The notes under the pieces: generated by a model
Database searches by the model: none
What the model was told of the DNA's origin: nothing
What the model saw: only the letters and a program-made list of their open reading frames with translations
In this document: one piece after another, positions 43,645 to 52,445 of the stretch
How the letters are laid out: each line of letters starts with the position of its first letter
Position numbering within the stretch: the first letter of the stretch is position 1
NCBI GenBank assembly: GCA_021775355.1
Contig: JAJFHZ010000019.1
Location: 35,509-99,508, forward strand
Direction of reading: 5' to 3'
Length of the DNA: 64,000 nucleotides
DNA from: Amylibacter sp.
GTDB taxonomy: Bacteria; Pseudomonadota; Alphaproteobacteria; Rhodobacterales; Rhodobacteraceae
Made by a program: the position numbers and the translations under genes

Positions 43645-44268
43645 ATGAACCGTGGCATTATTTTTGGCATTATCGCCATGGCAACGATTGTTGTTGCCTC
43701 TAACATTCTTGTACAATTCCTATACGGAGACTGGTTAACGTTCGGTGCGTTTACCTATCCTTTCGCCTTTCTTATAACCGATTTGATGAATCGGCTTTAT
43801 GGTGCTGCAAACGCGCGTAAGGTTGTTCTGGCAGGCTTTGTCATCGGCATTGCATGTTCATTTATCGGCACACAAATCATGGGTGAATTCGGCCCATTGG
43901 TAACGTTACGTATCGCAATCGGTTCGGGCACAGCCTATCTGGTGGCACAATTGGCCGACGTTTTTGTCTTTGACAAAATGCGCAAAGGTGCCTGGTGGCG
44001 CGCACCACTTGTGTCAACGCTTGTGGGTTCCAGTTTGGACACCGCGATTTTTTTCAGTGTCGCATTTTCCGCAAGCCTTAGCTTTATTGATCCTGCAACA
44101 AACGTTGTTTGGGCCAATGAAATACTGCCAGTACTGGGCTCTGGCCCCATCGCACCACTTTGGGTTAGCCTTGGTGTGGCCGACTGGTTTGTCAAAGTCG
44201 CCCTGTCACTTGTTGCCCTTTTACCCTTTAAAATACTGGTTTCCCGCCTTTCCGGCACAACAGCTTAA
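43645..44268 (+). CDS. Queuosine precursor transporter (VUT family, YhhQ-like)
   Basis: This 207-residue membrane protein has about six hydrophobic segments and the family blocks AFTYPFAFLITDLMNRLYGAANARKVV and the acidic-basic loop DKMRKGAWWRAPLVSTLVGSSLDTAIFF. YhhQ-type proteins import the queuosine precursors preQ0 or preQ1 for tRNA wobble modification. The ATG follows CGGAG. No other queuosine gene is in the window. Confidence 0.88.
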   Translation: MNRGIIFGIIAMATIVVASNILVQFLYGDWLTFGAFTYPFAFLITDLMNRLYGAANARKVVLAGFVIGIACSFIGTQIMGEFGPLVTLRIAIGSGTAYLVAQLADVFVFDKMRKGAWWRAPLVSTLVGSSLDTAIFFSVAFSASLSFIDPATNVVWANEILPVLGSGPIAPLWVSLGVADWFVKVALSLVALLPFKILVSRLSGTTA

Positions 44269-44378
44269 GCCTTTCACTTAAATGTTTCAAAAAAACATTT
44301 GGTTTTTTTGCAATCTCGTTGCATGATTCGTTTATCGGCAGTGACCGATCAAAAGAAACATTCAGAAAGGAGGTGCCA

Positions 44379-44435
44379 ATGATTATTGGGAAACAAGAGC
44401 AGCTGGTGAAGGATACGTGCGAGGTGATGACCTAG
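44379..44435 (+). CDS. Putative 18-residue leader peptide
   Basis: ATG at 44379 is preceded by AAAGGAGGTG with a 3-base spacer and reads MIIGKQEQLVKDTCEVMT to a TAG. The extremely long Shine-Dalgarno sequence is the best evidence for translation, although the spacer is short. The peptide has no obvious attenuation codons. A role as leader peptide or as a ribosome-docking RNA is inference. Confidence 0.4.
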   Translation: MIIGKQEQLVKDTCEVMT

Positions 44436-44506
44436 GGGGCAGCCCCTCTACTCAAAACCTGGGCACCGGGATTTCTTGATCCTGCTTGCCACCTCTAAAT
44501 CTCGAG

Positions 44507-44540
44507 AAGAGCCCGCATTCCTTGGTGCGGGCTCTTTCAT
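44507..44540 (+). terminator. Terminator of the small RNA, upstream of the LacI gene
   Basis: AAGAGCCCGCA (44507-44517) pairs perfectly with TGCGGGCTCTT (44526-44536), followed by TCATTTG. This 11-bp stem is among the strongest terminators in the window and separates the small transcript from the LacI gene starting 55 bases later. Confidence 0.9.
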
Positions 44541-44594
44541 TTGTAGTTGTTTGATTTTGCCCGTATATATCTGGGAAACCAACAGGATAAAACA

Positions 44595-45599
44595 ATGGCC
44601 CGCCGCCCCACATTAAAAGACATTGCCCAAATGGCACGGGTCAGCGAAATGACCGTGTCACGGGTGTTGCGCGGCAAAGGTGAAGCATCGCCCTATACCT
44701 GTGACCGTGTACGTGATGCAGCCAAAACCTTGGGCTATGTACCCAACCAGATCGCGGGATCATTATCGTCAAACCGCGTGAACCTGATCGGTGTGATTGT
44801 TCCGTCGGTTAGCAGTTCGGTCTTTTCCGAAGTGTTAACGGGCATCATCAACGTTTTGAAAAAGACCCAATTGCAGCCCGTATTCGGGGTTACAGGTTAT
44901 GATTTGGACGTTGAGGAAACCGTCGTCAGGCAGATGCTGTCATGGCAACCCAGCGGGTTGATTATCGCAGGCTTGGAACATACCGATGCGGCGCAGCTTA
45001 TGATGGAAAATTCAGGTATTCCGATTGCGGAAATTATGGATGTGGACGGTGATCCCATTGATATGAACATCGGCATTTCCCACGAAAAAGCGGGCTTTGA
45101 CATGGGCACACTTATTGCCGAAAAAGGCTATACGAACATCGGCTTTATCGGCACCAAAATTCATACAGACTTCAGAGCGGGCAAACGGTTTACCGGCTTT
45201 AAAAAGGCCCTGAAACAAGCGGGGTTATCCATTGTCGGTCAGGAATTTTATACAGGCAGTTCGACCTTGCGCATTGGCAAGGACGCAACCAAAAAGCTAC
45301 TGGCCCGAAACCCATCGCTGGACTGCATTTATTATTCCAACGATCTGTTGGCCGCCGGTGGGTTGATGCATTGTATCGCCCATGACATATCCGTTCCCGC
45401 ACAATTGGGGTTGGCGGGCTTCAACGGTTTGGAACTGCGCGAAGGCCTGCCCAAACTGACCGCCACAACAAATGCCTTTCGTGAAGAGATCGGTTTAAGA
45501 GCCGCACAAATGATTGTCGCGGCCACACAATCTGAAACAAAACGTAGCCATGAGAGTATCACATTTGACTCTAAAATAGAACTTGGCGATACACTTTGA
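44595..45599 (+). CDS. LacI-family transcriptional regulator
   Basis: This 334-residue repressor has an N-terminal LacI helix-turn-helix (TLKDIAQMARVSEMTVSRVLRGK), the hinge helix region ending GYVPNQIAGSLSSNRVNLIGV, and a periplasmic-binding-like sugar domain. The ATG at 44595 follows AGGA. No sugar operon is adjacent, so its target is unknown. Homologues of this type often control gluconate or related sugar-acid genes, but that is not shown here. arfB starts one base after its stop. Confidence 0.88.
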   Translation: MARRPTLKDIAQMARVSEMTVSRVLRGKGEASPYTCDRVRDAAKTLGYVPNQIAGSLSSNRVNLIGVIVPSVSSSVFSEVLTGIINVLKKTQLQPVFGVTGYDLDVEETVVRQMLSWQPSGLIIAGLEHTDAAQLMMENSGIPIAEIMDVDGDPIDMNIGISHEKAGFDMGTLIAEKGYTNIGFIGTKIHTDFRAGKRFTGFKKALKQAGLSIVGQEFYTGSSTLRIGKDATKKLLARNPSLDCIYYSNDLLAAGGLMHCIAHDISVPAQLGLAGFNGLELREGLPKLTATTNAFREEIGLRAAQMIVAATQSETKRSHESITFDSKIELGDTL

Positions 45600-45600
45600 T

Positions 45601-46020
45601 ATGATCCAAATCACCGACACAATCACGCTGGAAGATTGGGAAATTACTGAAAGTTTTCACCGTTCTTCAGGACCGGGCGGGCAGAACGTGAACAAGGTTT
45701 CCACGGCCGTCGAACTGCGCTTCGAAGCTGCCCGTTCCCCGAACCTGCCCCCTTATGTCAAAAATCGCCTGCGCACGCTTGCAGGGCGGAAATGGACAAA
45801 AGACGGCGCGTTGATTATCACTGCCGAAAAGCACCGCTCGCAGGCGATGAATCGCGAACTGGCCGTCAGTAAATTGGTGGAACTGATTAAAAAAGCTACG
45901 GAACGGCCTAAATACCGGGTTAAAACACGACCCACGCTGGCCTCAAAACGCCGCCGTCTAGAAGGCAAAAAACAACGCGCCCAGGTTAAATCATTGCGGG
46001 GGAAAGTGACGGACGATTAG
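45601..46020 (+). CDS. arfB: Alternative ribosome-rescue factor ArfB (peptidyl-tRNA hydrolase)
   Basis: ArfB hydrolyses peptidyl-tRNA on non-stop ribosomes. The 139-residue protein has the RF-1 domain with the GGQ motif FHRSSGPGGQNVNKVSTAVEL (about 18-38) and a Lys/Arg-rich C-terminal tail (KRRRLEGKKQRAQVKSLRGK) that enters the mRNA channel. The ATG at 45601 is one base after the LacI stop. Together with smpB, the cell has both trans-translation and ArfB rescue. Confidence 0.92.
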   Translation: MIQITDTITLEDWEITESFHRSSGPGGQNVNKVSTAVELRFEAARSPNLPPYVKNRLRTLAGRKWTKDGALIITAEKHRSQAMNRELAVSKLVELIKKATERPKYRVKTRPTLASKRRRLEGKKQRAQVKSLRGKVTDD

Positions 46021-46676
46021 ACAACAAAATCTAGTAGCAGTTCAAGACGCTCTATCACCTGAAAAGCACCCGCATCATGCAAACGATCTGCATCTCCCGC
46101 CTGACAATGCGCACCGCCCGTGAACCCAATACATTTCATCCCCGCCGCAACTGCAGCCGTAACACCCGCGACACTGTCTTCCACCACCAGACAACGTGCT
46201 GTGGGCATATCCATGACTTTAGCTGCGTATTCAAAAATGTCAGGATGGGGTTTGCCACGCGCAACCAAATGCGCCGAGAAAATATGCGGGTAGACCAGCT
46301 CAAATAAATCAGCATTCACAAATCCAAGGGCCAACTTTGCAGGTGCTGCGCTGGACGCAATACATTTGTTGGTTTTCAAGGTTGATAAAAGTGCCTTTGC
46401 ACCTTCTATGGGCCGCAGTTCAGTACGATACTTGTCCAAAACTTTGCGTTTTATATCCGCTCGAAAATTTTCAGGTAACGGCCTGCCTAATTCCTTTTCA
46501 AAGATCAAATCTATCGCTTCGTCGGGTATGCCAGCAAAGCGAATTACCACCTCTTCGGTGGTTATATCATGGCCAATATTGCGCAAAGCTTCAGCGTCGG
46601 CTGCACAGGCAATTATCTCGCTATCCAAAAGAACACCATCACAATCAAAAATGACCAAATCAATAATATCATTCAT
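46017..46676 (-). CDS. HAD-superfamily hydrolase, beta-phosphoglucomutase-like
   Basis: This 219-residue HAD phosphatase has motif I DLVIFDCDGVLLDSE (nucleophile and acid Asp), a helical cap, motif II with SSAAPAKL, motif III Lys in VARGKPHPDIFEYAAK and motif IV CLVVEDSVAGVTAAVAAGM. It resembles subfamily IA enzymes such as phosphoglycolate or sugar-phosphate phosphatases. The stop overlaps the convergent arfB stop by four bases. Substrate is unknown. Confidence 0.88.
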   Translation of the reverse strand: MNDIIDLVIFDCDGVLLDSEIIACAADAEALRNIGHDITTEEVVIRFAGIPDEAIDLIFEKELGRPLPENFRADIKRKVLDKYRTELRPIEGAKALLSTLKTNKCIASSAAPAKLALGFVNADLFELVYPHIFSAHLVARGKPHPDIFEYAAKVMDMPTARCLVVEDSVAGVTAAVAAGMKCIGFTGGAHCQAGDADRLHDAGAFQVIERLELLLDFVV

Positions 46677-46781
46677 AAAAATATCACGTCGTTACTGATA
46701 GTAGACCTGACTATTTTATAAAAGTTAACGTCTTATTCATATTATTTTCCCACTGTGACTTCTCACAAGGGTATCACATGT

Positions 46782-47609
46782 ATGCGGCAACGATTACAAT
46801 TTGATATAATTCTTAACTTTATGGCCCTACTGCTGCTTGCCACACCGCCTGTTTTTGCATCCGGCACCAAGTTTCCAAAATTAAACTATGTTTCGGGCGG
46901 CAACGTTCAGTTTCCATATTCATTGCAACCTAATGATCAGGGTAATATTTATTCTGAAACTTTTCTCAAAGCATCCCTGCCGGTTTGGAAAGCCAGCAAA
47001 TTTGAAATTTCTTTCTTTGTGCGTGGTTTCTATAGTCGGGACAGCCTGTCTTTAACGTTTAATAACCGCAGCAAAGCATCAATCGGTTTTACTTACACGC
47101 GAAAACTGCACAAAACATTCCACCTTAGCGCATCTGTGCAGTATGATCGGGATTTCAGATTATTAACGGGTAAAAAGAAATCAGGCTTCAGGGGCAATCT
47201 TTCCTATTTTTATTACAAAAGCTGGTGGCGCAATATACCGCGCGATCAAAAGGGATTGTTTCGGCAAAAATCATGGGCAAGGGCCTGGGGGGTATTCACA
47301 TTCCCCGAAAGTCTGGAAAGCGGCAACAGAAATCTAGCCTTTATAACCAGTCTGGAAGCAGCAAGTGCTTTCGTGTGGTCAAAGGGCAAGCTGCAATATG
47401 TACCATTTGCAGAGCTTACTTTTGCCCGCGACAGTAAAAAGCTATCTTCCAACAACAAAATAGTACCGGCCATCGGTTTCAAGTTTCGCCGCCCCATTAA
47501 AGGGGGTGAAATCAATTTGGGCGTAAAATACGCTATTGATCGCCGCTGGGTCATCGGCACTACGGAAACGGGTATGGTTGTTTTTTCCGGTTGGTACAAA
47601 TCATTTTGA
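46782..47609 (+). CDS. Exported beta-rich hypothetical protein
   Basis: This 275-residue protein has a signal peptide (LNFMALLLLATPPVFASG, cleavage near Ala-Ser-Gly) followed by alternating polar and hydrophobic strands ending in aromatic residues (FEISFFVRGFYSR, SIGFTYTRKLHKTFHLSASVQY, INLGVKYAIDRRWV). The C-terminus ends in Phe (VFSGWYKSF), as in outer-membrane beta-barrels. I recognise no named family. The ATG at 46782 is preferred over an upstream GTG. An outer-membrane location is inferred. Confidence 0.65.
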   Translation: MRQRLQFDIILNFMALLLLATPPVFASGTKFPKLNYVSGGNVQFPYSLQPNDQGNIYSETFLKASLPVWKASKFEISFFVRGFYSRDSLSLTFNNRSKASIGFTYTRKLHKTFHLSASVQYDRDFRLLTGKKKSGFRGNLSYFYYKSWWRNIPRDQKGLFRQKSWARAWGVFTFPESLESGNRNLAFITSLEAASAFVWSKGKLQYVPFAELTFARDSKKLSSNNKIVPAIGFKFRRPIKGGEINLGVKYAIDRRWVIGTTETGMVVFSGWYKSF

Positions 47610-47649
47610 TCACTGGACGATTTGCTTATCAACGCGTATAGGGTCGCCC

Positions 47650-48555
47650 ATGTCAAAATATACTGTAGCCGCCCTATATCACTTTACAAAGTTTGAGGAC
47701 TACAAAGCCCTACAAGCACCACTTCAGGCCGTCTGTGACCAACATGGCGTAAAAGGTTCTCTTTTACTTGCCTTTGAAGGGATCAACGGTACTATCGCAG
47801 GCACCCGCCAAGGAATTGATGCCGTCCTGAAAGCCATTCGCGCATTGCCGGGCTGTGCTGCATACGAACACAAGGAAAGCTTTGCTACCGAAATGCCGTT
47901 TTTGCGCATGAAGGTGAAGCTGAAGAAAGAAATTGTCACGCTAGGGCAACCATCGGTCGACCCAACGGCCCATGTTGGTCATTACGTGAAACCCGAAGAC
48001 TGGAACGACCTGATTGCACAAGACGACGTTGTTTTGATCGACACGCGCAATGATTACGAAGTTGAAATCGGCACATTCAAAGGTGCGATCGACCCCAAGA
48101 CAAAATCTTTCGGCGAATTCCCCGACTGGTGGGAAAATAACAAGAGCCGCTTTCACAACAAACGCGTCGCTATGTTTTGCACAGGCGGCATTCGTTGCGA
48201 AAAATCCACCAATTATCTGATGGGTGAAGGCGTGGAAGACGTCTACCACTTAAAAGGCGGCATTCTGCAATATCTGGAAGATGTGCCGCAAGAAAACAGC
48301 ACGTGGGACGGTGAATGCTTTGTTTTCGACAGCCGCGTTTCTGTAAAGCACGGACTGGAAGAAGGCCAGTATGAACTGTGCTTCGCCTGCCGTATGCCCC
48401 TTGCGCCCGCAGACTTTGATCGCCCTGAATATGAACATGGCGTTAGTTGCCATCAATGTATCAATAGCCACAGCGAAGACCGTAAAGTGCGCTTTCGTGA
48501 ACGTCAAAAACAGGTGGAACTGGCAAAAAAGCGTGGACTGCAACACATAGGTTAG
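47650..48555 (+). CDS. trhO: tRNA uridine(34) hydroxylase TrhO (rhodanese-like)
   Basis: TrhO hydroxylates U34 of certain tRNAs. The 301-residue protein has an N-terminal acylphosphatase-like domain (FEGINGTIAGTRQGIDAV) and a rhodanese domain with the active loop MFCTGGIRCEKSTNYL (Cys at about residue 179). The C-terminus contains CFACRMPL and GVSCHQC zinc-finger-like cysteines. Length fits the longer YceA form. The ATG at 47650 gives the standard start. Confidence 0.9.
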   Translation: MSKYTVAALYHFTKFEDYKALQAPLQAVCDQHGVKGSLLLAFEGINGTIAGTRQGIDAVLKAIRALPGCAAYEHKESFATEMPFLRMKVKLKKEIVTLGQPSVDPTAHVGHYVKPEDWNDLIAQDDVVLIDTRNDYEVEIGTFKGAIDPKTKSFGEFPDWWENNKSRFHNKRVAMFCTGGIRCEKSTNYLMGEGVEDVYHLKGGILQYLEDVPQENSTWDGECFVFDSRVSVKHGLEEGQYELCFACRMPLAPADFDRPEYEHGVSCHQCINSHSEDRKVRFRERQKQVELAKKRGLQHIG

Positions 48556-48619
48556 CACGTTGAGACTCTAATTTATATTAGCGTAGATTAGCGCGCCCAT
48601 AATTCTGACTGCATATAAC

Positions 48620-49879
48620 TCAAGCTGGCCCTGTTGCTGAAACTTTGCGCATACGCAGCGGCTTTTCTATCACGGGTAAATGCACAATTGCAGAGAACGC
48701 GCCGACGCCGACGCCAACCCACCAAACGAAGGTGTAATCACCGTATATATCGTACAATCGTCCCCCCAGCCAAACCCCCAGGAACGACCCCAACTGGTGG
48801 CTGAAAAAAACAATCCCATAGAGCGTGCCCATAAAGCGTAGCCCGTAAATATACCCGACAAGACCAGAGGTCAGCGGCACTGATGCCAGCCATAAGAATC
48901 CCATAGACATTGCAAATAACAGCACAGTCACAGGCGTCATTGGCATCAGGATAAACAGTGCGGAAATGATCGTACGCAAAGTGTAAATGATCGCCAGCAA
49001 ATATTTCTTTGAATAGGTCTGCCCCAATTTGCCCGCCAGAATCGTTCCTGCAATATTGGCAGCCCCGATCACGGCAATAGAAAAAGCACCCAGTGCCGAT
49101 GTGGTCTTGACCCCAAAGCTTGCCAGCAACCCGTCTTGGGCAATCGGGCCGCACATCTCTGTAATAAACGCAGGAAAATGCGCAGTTATAAAGCCCAATT
49201 GGAAACCACATGAAAAGAAACCAAGAAAAATCAAGGTAAAGGATGGATCGCGAAAAGTTTTCCCCAAAATCGCACGTAGCGTTTCGTCCAGCTCTGCTTT
49301 GTCTGCCATTTGCGAGGTTCGCATCAATGGCAACAATAAAAGCGCCGCCAGAATCAAACCTGCAAATATAATAAATACCCAACTCCAGTTCATATAACCC
49401 AGTAATAACTCTGCCATTGGCGGGCCAATAATCTGACCAGCAGAGCCAAAAGCGGTTGCAACACCCAGCGCCATCGACCTGTTTTCATCCGATGCAGCCC
49501 GCCCGATAATAGCCAAGATCACACCAAAACCGGTTCCTGCAATACCAAAGCCCACAAGTATCGCGAAAAACTGATGCTCCACGGCCGTGGTCGCAAAACT
49601 TGATAAAACCAAACCCAATGCATAGACAACCGCGCCTAGAATGATTGCTTTACGATCACCGAATTTTTCGGCAAACGCCCCAAACAGCGGCTGACCAATA
49701 CCCCAAGCCAGATTTTGAATGGCAATGGCCAGTGAAAATTCCGACCGTAACCAACCAAACTCACTGGCAATAGGAATTTGGAACACACCGAAAGTTGCGC
49801 GAATAGCAAACCCTGTCATCAGGATCAAAGAACCCGCGATTAAAACCGGGGTGAAAATAGTGTCTTTTGTCTGCGACAT
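48620..49879 (-). CDS. Major facilitator superfamily transporter
   Basis: This 419-residue protein has about twelve hydrophobic segments and an MFS loop FAEKFGDRKAIILGAVVYALG after the second. The start FTPVLIAGSLILMTGFAIRATFGVFQIPIASEFGW resembles oxalate/formate-antiporter-like and monocarboxylate MFS members. The ATG has GGAGAAT upstream. It is convergent with trhO. Substrate is unknown. Confidence 0.88.
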   Translation of the reverse strand: MSQTKDTIFTPVLIAGSLILMTGFAIRATFGVFQIPIASEFGWLRSEFSLAIAIQNLAWGIGQPLFGAFAEKFGDRKAIILGAVVYALGLVLSSFATTAVEHQFFAILVGFGIAGTGFGVILAIIGRAASDENRSMALGVATAFGSAGQIIGPPMAELLLGYMNWSWVFIIFAGLILAALLLLPLMRTSQMADKAELDETLRAILGKTFRDPSFTLIFLGFFSCGFQLGFITAHFPAFITEMCGPIAQDGLLASFGVKTTSALGAFSIAVIGAANIAGTILAGKLGQTYSKKYLLAIIYTLRTIISALFILMPMTPVTVLLFAMSMGFLWLASVPLTSGLVGYIYGLRFMGTLYGIVFFSHQLGSFLGVWLGGRLYDIYGDYTFVWWVGVGVGAFSAIVHLPVIEKPLRMRKVSATGPA

Positions 49880-49958
49880 AGCATTCTCCGTTGTCGGACC
49901 ATCCTTAAATTGTTATGCCTCGTCAAATGAATAAAAGTTATAGGGGCAATCACACAAA

Positions 49959-51032
49959 GTGTTACCTATTTTAGAATATGAACGCCGAATGGCATCGGGT
50001 GAATTAAATAATGACCCCGACCAGCGCAGCGCATTGGAATTACTGAACGAGCTGCATAAGGGTCTGGCCAATTACAAGCCTTCAAAACTAGGGTATTTAA
50101 AATCGTTCTTCGCGGGCAACCGCCGTCCGCCCAAAGGTATTTATATTTATGGCGGCGTCGGACGCGGTAAATCCATGTTAATGGATTTGTTTTTCGAACA
50201 AACACCGACAAAGGCCAAAAGACGCGTCCATTTTCACGGCTTTATGCAAAAGGTACATGAAGCGATGCACAGGGCGCGCAAGGCAGGCGTAGAAGATGCA
50301 ATTAAACCTGTGGCGCAAGAGATTATCCAATCAACAGATCTTTTGTGTTTTGACGAAATGCAAATCAACGACATTACTGATGCAATGATTGTTGGGCGGC
50401 TGTTCGAATATCTGTTTGATGCGGGTGTTGTGATCGTTACCACATCAAACCGCCCGCCCGAAGATTTGTATAAAGACGGGCTGAACCGTTCCTTGTTTCT
50501 GCCCTTCATTGAGATGATCAAAAGCCACCTGACGGTTTATTGTCTGGATAGTGAAACCGATCACCGGCAGAACAGGCTAACCGATCAACAACTGTATTTT
50601 CAGCCTTTGGACGAGACCACGGATTTTGCCGTCACACATCTTTGGCAGGAACTATCGGGGGGTAAATCCGAACCCCTTGTTATCAAACGCAAGGGCCGCG
50701 ATGTTGTTATACCTGAATTCAACAGCGGTGTCGGCAAAGCCAGCTTTAGTGATCTATGCGCAAAACCGTTGGGTCCCGGTGATTATCTTGCTATTGCCAA
50801 AGCATTGCGCGCGTTGATCATCACCGACATCCCGAAGCTTTCCAAAGCCAACAATAACGAGGCAAAACGTTTCGTCACCCTGATCGACGCGCTGTATGAA
50901 GCAAAAGTGAAACTGATCGCAAGCGCGGCCGCAGAACCCGAAAAGCTATACACAGACGGTGCGGGCGCATTTGAATTCGAACGCACCGCCAGCCGCTTGC
51001 GCGAAATGCAATCAGCGGATTGGGATACCTAG
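49959..51032 (+). CDS. zapE: Cell division ATPase ZapE (AFG1-like)
   Basis: This 357-residue AAA-like ATPase of the AFG1/ZapE family has Walker A GGVGRGKSMLMDLF (about 66-79), FHGFMQKVHEAMHR, Walker B LLCFDEMQINDITDAMI and the sensor VTTSNRPPEDLYKDGLNR. ZapE associates with the division ring in E. coli; AFG1 acts in mitochondrial protein quality control. The start is GTG at 49959, with AGGGG some 13 bases upstream, so it is slightly uncertain. It is convergent with the MltB-like gene (4-base overlap). Confidence 0.9.
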   Translation: MLPILEYERRMASGELNNDPDQRSALELLNELHKGLANYKPSKLGYLKSFFAGNRRPPKGIYIYGGVGRGKSMLMDLFFEQTPTKAKRRVHFHGFMQKVHEAMHRARKAGVEDAIKPVAQEIIQSTDLLCFDEMQINDITDAMIVGRLFEYLFDAGVVIVTTSNRPPEDLYKDGLNRSLFLPFIEMIKSHLTVYCLDSETDHRQNRLTDQQLYFQPLDETTDFAVTHLWQELSGGKSEPLVIKRKGRDVVIPEFNSGVGKASFSDLCAKPLGPGDYLAIAKALRALIITDIPKLSKANNNEAKRFVTLIDALYEAKVKLIASAAAEPEKLYTDGAGAFEFERTASRLREMQSADWDT

Positions 51033-52273
51033 CGCACCTTCTTGCGCAGTACCTTCAAAAAATCCTGATCCGCTTTCCCATTGGGTTGCTTACCCCAGCT
51101 AATTTGAATCGCACTGACAGCATCAATGGTTTTCGGCCCGATAATCCCGTCAGGCTCACCCAAATCATAGCCCGCACGGTTCAGCAATTTTTGCACTTCC
51201 AGCTTTTCATCCAGTTTCAATGCACCGGGCCCACGCGGCCATTCTTTGCTAAAGTTGCCGCCACCTTTGATCCTGTCGCCCAAATGTCCCACCGCCATCG
51301 CGTAGGAATTTGCGTTATTATAGCGCTTGATCACAAAAAAGTTTTTAAACACCACAAAAGCGGGCCCATCCGCACCCGCAGGTAGAAAAACCGATCCTTG
51401 CCCGTAGTTTGGTATCTTTTTGCCCCGCACGGTGCGCACACCCAGTTCAGTCCAACGCGCGGGCGTGGCTTTGACCTTTAGACTGGCATTGCCATAGTTA
51501 AAACCTTTGGGCAATTTCACTTCAACACCCCAGGGCTGGTTATGCGTCCAGCCGGCTTTTTTCAGGTAATTAGCCGTAGACGCCAACGCATCGGATGGAT
51601 CCTTTGGATCCCAAACATTGCGCTTACCGTCACCCGTAAAATCTTGTGCTGACGCCTGATAGCTGGTCGGGATAAACTGCGTATGCCCCATCGCACCCGC
51701 CCACGATCCCATCATACGGTTTGCCGTGATGTCGCCGCGTTGTATGATGCGCAAAGCTTCCAAAAGCTGCTGTTTGCCAAATTTTTCACGCCGCCCATCA
51801 TAGGCTAATGTCGCCAAAGCCTCGATGATATTGATATCACCCATATTCTTGCCATAGGACGATTCCAATCCCCAAATCGCCAGAACAATTTTTTTATCGA
51901 CACCGTATTTTTGTTCTATCCGGTTTAATGTTCTTTTGTGTTTCGCCAACATCGCCTGACCGTTTCTCACCCGCTTGGGCGACGTAGCCGTATCCAGATA
52001 GTCCCAAATTTGCCGTGAAAACTCGGCTTGTTTGCGGTCAAGCTGCATCACCCGCGTGTTTAATTTAACGCCCTTGAAAGCGCGGTCATAAGTACGTGCA
52101 GAAATTCCTTTGGTCAAAGCGACATTGCGAAAATTTTTCACCCAACGCTGAAAACCCGATTGGGATTGCGCGACAATGATCAGATCATTTTTCTGAAATG
52201 TATTTGCCTGTACTGTTTGCGCTCCGGATAGGGCCAAAGCAACAGCCAAGCCAGTATATATAAGTCTCATCAA
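51029..52273 (-). CDS. Lytic murein transglycosylase, MltB/GH103 type, with peptidoglycan-binding domain
   Basis: This 414-residue exported enzyme has a signal peptide (LIYTGLAVALALSGAQTVQA), a GH103 catalytic domain with Glu in LAIWGLESSYGKNMGDINI and AMGHTQFIPTSYQ, and a C-terminal peptidoglycan-binding domain (VQKLLNRAGYDLGEPDGIIG, PKTIDAVSAIQ). It is a paralogue of the enzyme at 15212-16393 with the same domain order; this copy keeps the more canonical active-site sequence. The ATG follows GGAGATATT. Confidence 0.92.
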   Translation of the reverse strand: MMRLIYTGLAVALALSGAQTVQANTFQKNDLIIVAQSQSGFQRWVKNFRNVALTKGISARTYDRAFKGVKLNTRVMQLDRKQAEFSRQIWDYLDTATSPKRVRNGQAMLAKHKRTLNRIEQKYGVDKKIVLAIWGLESSYGKNMGDINIIEALATLAYDGRREKFGKQQLLEALRIIQRGDITANRMMGSWAGAMGHTQFIPTSYQASAQDFTGDGKRNVWDPKDPSDALASTANYLKKAGWTHNQPWGVEVKLPKGFNYGNASLKVKATPARWTELGVRTVRGKKIPNYGQGSVFLPAGADGPAFVVFKNFFVIKRYNNANSYAMAVGHLGDRIKGGGNFSKEWPRGPGALKLDEKLEVQKLLNRAGYDLGEPDGIIGPKTIDAVSAIQISWGKQPNGKADQDFLKVLRKKVR

Positions 52274-52445
52274 TATCTCCTGCTCGAGATTTATTTTGTT
52301 ATGCGTGATTGTAACGAATGTAGCGACCAGACCAAAGCCTTAAAAACCCGTTGTTATCAAAATACGAAGAGTCGCCGATAATATGCTACATTTCCCGTTT
52401 TGGATATCAGGTGACAAAGAGGGCGTCAGTGGCGCCGTTCATCAC

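Larger units (their letters stand above)
44340..44540 (+). ncRNA. Candidate small RNA with an 18-codon ORF
   Basis: The interval upstream of the LacI gene encodes a compact transcript. It begins near a ten-base perfect complement of the 16S 3' end (AAAGGAGGTG, 44366-44375), followed by a tiny ORF, an AGGGG/CCCCT hairpin (44434-44447), a CACC segment (44464-44467) and a GCCACCTC segment (44488-44495), both complementary to the ribosome-binding region, and a perfect terminator. Sequestration of the ribosome binding site by either CACC-containing segment is possible, giving two states. I know no named family that matches. Confidence 0.5.

Noticed and set aside
48738..49382. 214-residue minus-strand ORF inside the MFS gene
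   Set aside because: A same-strand, different-frame shadow of the transporter; the MFS frame has membrane segments and a ribosome binding site.
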